DNA of 64,000 bases from Synaphobranchus kaupii (Eukaryota; Chordata; Actinopteri; Anguilliformes; Synaphobranchidae). Below, piece by piece: positions 59,368 through 64,000 of this stretch. Made by a program: the position numbers and the translations under genes. The notes beneath the pieces are model-generated. The model was not told where the DNA came from, searched no databases, and saw only the letters and a program-made list of their open reading frames with translations. Position 1 is the first letter of the stretch. Every line of letters begins with the position of its first letter. The stretch is taken from NCBI GenBank assembly GCA_029718625.1, contig CM056379.1, forward strand, positions 62,399,626 through 62,463,625, in the 5' to 3' direction.

Positions 59368-60094
59368 TGTAAGGGGGAGTGAAAGGTTCAGAGAACCAAA
59401 CGCCACAACCAAGGAATCTGAAAGTGTATCTCGTTAGAAATACGCCACTAAGCGGACAGCTCTGCAGTAACAGGGGAAATTAAACAAAATAAAATAAATA
59501 AAATAATAAAAAGCTCCCGGCGTAAGCCAACACAAAATAACCCCAAAAGAGGGCAAACTCGGCAATAGCGAGTAGTAAACAACAAAGGAACCTCACGCAC
59601 TCACACAAGGGGTGTAAAACTAGAGGTCAGAGATAAACAAAAGAAAGCCTGTGTAACAAGGGCGAAAGAAACAGAAATAGAAAAAGAACCTGATACCTAC
59701 AGCTCTAGGTGTGAACGGGCTGAACAAAAGGTAACAGGTAGAGGAATATAAAAGGATAAAGAGAGAAGGAAACAAAAAGACTAAATAAATCTTTACCCTA
59801 ACTCTTTAACCGGACTACCTACGTTTCTGACGAGTAACAACCAGAAACATAGAGACCGCTATCCTTTTCCTTACCGACTCCGATAGTCAAAAGCAAAGAC
59901 AATATCGAAGCGTCGGCAAAGCGGAAGCCCTGGGCTATTTATAACCGGCAGGAAATCCAAAACAGGTGAAAGGAATAATTTCCGGGCGAGATTCAAACAC
60001 CGAAACGGATACAGAAAAATCAGATGATTGCCCCGATGTCGTCAAACAAAACAACGACCGCAGAAACAACAGCAGGCTGCCAGAAACCATGACA
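59368..60094 (-). mobile_element. 5' LTR of a truncated Ty3/Gypsy element
   Basis: On the minus strand the LTR runs tgtcatggtttctggc (60094) to cccttaca (59368), 727 bp, the same family as 56863-57575. Shared blocks include ctcctttcacctgtttt-like, ataaatagccc/ataaatacctc and gtttggttctctgaacctt. Unlike the solo LTR, no matching 5-bp duplication flanks it, as expected for a truncated copy. It is followed by gag-like sequence at 59352-59110. Confidence 0.85.
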
Positions 60095-63000
60095 ACATAG
60101 GCATATAATAAGCCAGTGCTACACATTTTAAGACACAAAGAAAAATGATACCACAGAAAAACTTGCTCTATTCATTGGTAGCTATTTGTTATTCAGTTAA
60201 TTGCTTGATTGGTAAGTAAGAACTATAAATGGAAACAGGTTAAGACTAATATCCGTATAAAAGGTAATGTAATACAGAAGGCCTATTTTACAACTGACGG
60301 TACACCACTGAATCATAATGTAGTTGACATGGTTCCTTACCAGGGCATTAAATGAGACAGAAGATGATGAGGGAATGATACTGGAGGCCACGGAGTTGGA
60401 TCATTTGTCCACTCTGTAACCACATAAGGCACTCGAGTAGACTACTGTTTGGTTTATTTTGCCGAAATATCTGTATCACAACGTGTGAATGTAATTTTCT
60501 GACATTATAATAAAATAACAACCATAGCTTGATCTATGATGTGTCCCTAACTCCCTATTCAGAACAGTGGCAGACGCAGCATTGTTTTCCCCCTCGCTGC
60601 CCCAGCCCCTCAACTATGACGGAATGCCGACTGGCGGAGTTTCGTTTCGGAAGGAAATTCCCTATGACAGATAGAACAGGCTTCGGAGACCATTGACAAT
60701 TTCTTGAAATCTGATTTATAGAAAGAGCCGAAATGTTCCTGGATTAGCCTTGGTATAAGGATATAGAGCATACATCGCATGTTCCCATTTTTATTTTTTA
60801 AAGTGATTGTAGGCCACTTTAACGGACTATATATCCATTACTGCAACACACGGGTGGTTCTCGACCAATCAGATATCATCGTCTGGCATGAAAAGCAGAT
60901 CATGAAAATATGTAATATTTTTAGGAAAACGTAATTTTAATAAATAAATAAACACTTCTGGGCCAAAACAATCATTGTTTCGCAAACTGCTACACATAAT
61001 GAATGCTATGATCACAAAAACCTAATCTGTCAATTTTTCTTTGGTTGTGAAATCAGCTTGGTTTTCTCCATTGATTTCACTGCCTGGCCCCTCCCACCCT
61101 CACCAGTTCCTATATACGCTCTATGATACCACCTTGGTAATTCGGCCATTTTACTTCATTGAACTGTCCGGAGGGAATTATGGGACGTTGAGTTTTTAAA
61201 CAGTGCCAGCGCTGGTATATTCAGAAAAAATACTAAAACGTAAAATAGACTCAAAGCTGGTCCGGAAAAACAACATATTTTGCGAACGGGCATTATATCG
61301 AACAATTCAGGGAATTAATGGTAAGACATAATCACTAGAAATTGTTTAAAAGTAAGTTTTAGTTAATGTCTATGGTCTAAATGAATGCGGAAGTCACTTC
61401 CAAAACCAGTGTGACGTAGTCACTTCAGTACTCTATACTATGGCCCTGCACAGTCTACACAGTAGCTTAGCACATTTGTATTTGGGGAGATGATACTAAA
61501 AACACAGTCTACAGTAGCTTAGTGAGAGCTATATATTATTAGAGGGTTGCTCTGAGTGCTGGTGGAGTCAATTTGGAGCAGAGCAGAGCAAAAGAAGATT
61601 TTATGGTTAGAGGTTATATGTCTGGTCATGATTGTAGTGTTTTACACCATTCAACCATATGATCAAACAAAACAGACAAATGGCACACGTGGACAATGGA
61701 ACGGAACTCAAAAGGGTGCTAACTCAGAATATGTAAGATGAGTTCAAATAGATTTGATAACATTTTGTGTCATCCTCAATTCTTCTTTGTTCATTAAGTG
61801 AAGTTTTGTGAGGGATTTGGTGTTAAAGTGTTGAGAGAGCGATGCCTGATGAGCTTTAAACAGAACTGGTAATTTACTGTATTTTTGTTCGACAGAAATC
61901 TTTGTAATCTATAGTTCTGTGGTCAGTGTCTCAGAGAGTTCAGACTGGTGGTTAGGGTGGAGTCATGCTAGACAGCCACTATAGTTCATCCACTATGTGA
62001 AAGCCCTCCTACAAAAACTGCTTTTTCCTTCAAAAATCTGTACTATAGCTAATGCAGTTGTGCCTGCTGAAAAGCTTTGTTGACGCTAGATACCTCTAAT
62101 GTGCAAGCACATTACAGTACAGTGCAGCTGAGGAAGGTATTTGATTGTTCATTTAGTTTGTGGCCCTCAGACTCACAATTTCAATTTCAATGCCAACGGG
62201 AAGGGCCAAAAGAAGACATAAATGTTAAATATAATTACCACAGTGTATGTAAGTCAGAAATGTGGATTTGGAACCAGAGGACATGGCATTCAATGCCGGC
62301 CTTCATCTGGATCATTTTGCTAAAATGTGTGATGTATGTGTCTGATTTACAAGCAAACCTGTAGTCCAAAGCATTGAAACCCATCAAAAATAGAACTTTT
62401 CTGAAATACCAATACCAAACCCAAATAGCTAAGGATGGTACTGTAAGTACTTCTGCATTCACAAGAAAGGAGCTATGCTATACTATGGCTGGCCTCAGTG
62501 CTGTTCTTGTATTGAGGAGACCTATGGTTGCCTCTTCAGTGTTATTAAGCTCACTAAAAAGCCCCAGCAGCTGTGTCATGTGCACCCTTCTGACTGTTAC
62601 TATGTGCAGTATGGAGGTACTGTAACTTCTGTGCAGGGGAGAGCCTGCATGTGAAGAGCTGAAGAGGCCTTAGAAAAATGTTGCAATGTCTGGGGCTTGG
62701 ACATTACTCTCTGATAATTTGTCAATGAATGCTTTGTAACAGCTTTCCACAGTGAAACTAAACAGCCAATCTTTAAAACCTGTTTTAGGAATGGAAGCCA
62801 AGTGTTTGAAGTTGGGTAGAGTGCTACAGTTTGTAGTCCTAAAACCCAGAAGTGAGTTAGCATTTTTTTGGCCATGGGTTCCCTCAGATTCAATCAGATT
62901 GCCAATGCTTTTTTCCCATAGGGTTTTCCATTTATGCCGAAAATAAGGTCTTTGGTTAATATCAGCCTAAGAGAGTCTCACGTTTTTTTCTACTATATAA

Positions 63001-63360
63001 ATTACACACGTTAATATCTTAACCGTGAATCTTGAAGATGTTATGTGGTTTTAACAAGTAAGATGCTAACAAGTTGCTACTATATTCAAACTACAACAGT
63101 TGTCGGAATAATTACACATCATCAGACCCGGCGGCAGAATTATTGGGAAGGATGGGCCTCAAATTCTTTAGGGTGGGCACATATTGATCAATACATTCAA
63201 GCAAATTTTTGTCTCCCTCGGTGGAAGGAAATGTGAGATGGTCCGTGAATTGGTGAATGGGATAATTGCGGAGGATAATTGAATGATTGAATGATGGTTA
63301 GGTACTGATTACGGAATTGCAGCCCTAATGCGGAGCTGCATGGGAATGCGATGGGACTTG
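60095..63360. other. Non-coding region without a recognised gene
   Basis: Only short ORFs. One frame at 61556-61741 has a hydrophobic stretch (WLEVICLVMIVVFYTI) followed by two NGT sequons and a gtaaga donor-like site, but has no upstream ATG. It is treated as unproven (see findings). Confidence 0.5.
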
Positions 63361-63369
63361 GTCACGGGG

Positions 63370-63900
63370 GGTGATATAAATTGAGCGCACCTGGGGTAGA
63401 GAACAGACTGAGTACGGGAGTGTAGGAGGTTGATTCCTTCCAGCTCCCTGATACGAAGCGTTTTGCTTTCTTTTTATTTCGTTTGGTAATTTTTCTTTTG
63501 AGTGGATGGGAGTGTTGTGTGTTCTGTGTGACGGCGGAGACACTTACCTGTTTGACAGAGAACTGTTGTGGAACGAGTGAAGAGTGGCGTGTCATTTCTG
63601 AGTGTGGTGTGTAGGATCGGGGCACGTGGGGGAAATTCTGTGCTGCCTGGCGGAACCTCAGTGTGGTGGGAGGTGGGAGGTGAGAGGGGGACAGAGAGTG
63701 GATTGCCATTGTCTCAGTTTTGTATGCAAATCTGCTTTTACGAATTGTTGATAAAGAACAGATTTTTTTACCTTTTACTCCATTGGTGTACTGTTTCGAG
63801 AGGGAGGATTACCTGTAAATAAAACGGGGATAAGGGGGACGGGATCAGCATTGTGGTTCCGCGGCCTGAAATTCCTGTTACGTGTGGTTAAAAAATAGCA
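63370..63900 (+). mobile_element. Possible LTR-like promoter/polyadenylation block
   Basis: Contains a TATA-like gatataaattg at 63372-63382, a GT-rich region, and an AATAAA at about 63819-63824 within cctgtaaataaaacgg. This is a promoter-to-polyadenylation layout of LTR size. No second copy, primer-binding site or coding region is visible before the window ends, so the assignment is weak; an untranslated exon or chance remain possible. Confidence 0.25.
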
Positions 63901-64000
63901 AAAAGTGTGTTTCGTTGTGGAGATTATCTTGATGAACAAAACATGTGAATATCATAAGCCTTTGTTTGCAACAGAGCTTATTTTTGTAATTTATCCAAAA

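Noticed and set aside
1..64000. CRISPR arrays, bacterial operons or a novel multi-gene system
   Set aside because: The tandem arrays (43 bp, 44 bp) have no unique spacers, and the window is plainly vertebrate with two ordinary intron-containing genes. No evidence for a novel system was found.

Overview
This window is vertebrate genomic DNA, almost certainly from a teleost (ray-finned) fish. It is intron-rich and AT-rich, and its dispersed repeats are typical of fish: a Tc1-like transposon relic, a tRNA-derived SINE, short hAT-like inverted-repeat elements and Ty3/Gypsy LTRs. Two protein genes can be reconstructed exon by exon. They converge tail to tail: sgca (alpha-sarcoglycan, + strand, coding exons 7194-16910) and col1a1 (pro-alpha1 chain of type I collagen, - strand, coding exons 51892 down to 24283). 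The same pair in the same orientation is found at the human SGCA-COL1A1 locus, which supports both identifications.

Layout. 1-7193: no recognisable gene, several dispersed repeats and a 500-base assembly gap (6180-6679). 7194-17260: sgca, with ten of its expected eleven coding exons visible; the first (start codon) exon is not found. Intron 2 opens with a 43-bp minisatellite that repeats the end of exon 2 together with its splice donor. 17260-23050: intergenic, with a decayed Tc1-like element (about 17396-18827) and a 44-bp minisatellite (21883-22325). 23050-52020: col1a1, complete. 52020-64000: TATA box and upstream region of col1a1, then repeat-rich DNA holding a long inverted-repeat element, a solo Gypsy LTR with target-site duplication, and a truncated Gypsy element in the opposite orientation. 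No gene was identified there.

col1a1 reconstructs as 51 coding exons. Their lengths sum to 4,344 nt, that is 1,447 codons plus stop. The order is signal peptide, 10-cysteine VWC domain, short N-propeptide helix, N-telopeptide, an uninterrupted 1,014-residue Gly-X-Y helix, C-telopeptide and C-propeptide. The exon sizes (45/54/99/108/162) match the vertebrate fibrillar collagen pattern, including the fused 108-nt exon 33/34 characteristic of COL1A1. Visible functional sites are the procollagen N- and C-proteinase sites, telopeptide and helical cross-link lysines, the collagenase site, GFPGER-type integrin sites and the start-codon stem-loop that binds LARP6 in collagen mRNAs.

The two genes have no direct functional partnership. 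Alpha-sarcoglycan is a muscle membrane glycoprotein of the dystrophin complex, and type I collagen is the main bone, skin and tendon matrix protein. I found no novel multi-gene system. The most noteworthy signals are the exon/donor-capturing minisatellite in sgca, a stop codon overlapping a strong donor in sgca with a small downstream coding exon, a GC-AG intron beside a 14-nt microexon in col1a1, and loss of one C-propeptide cysteine.
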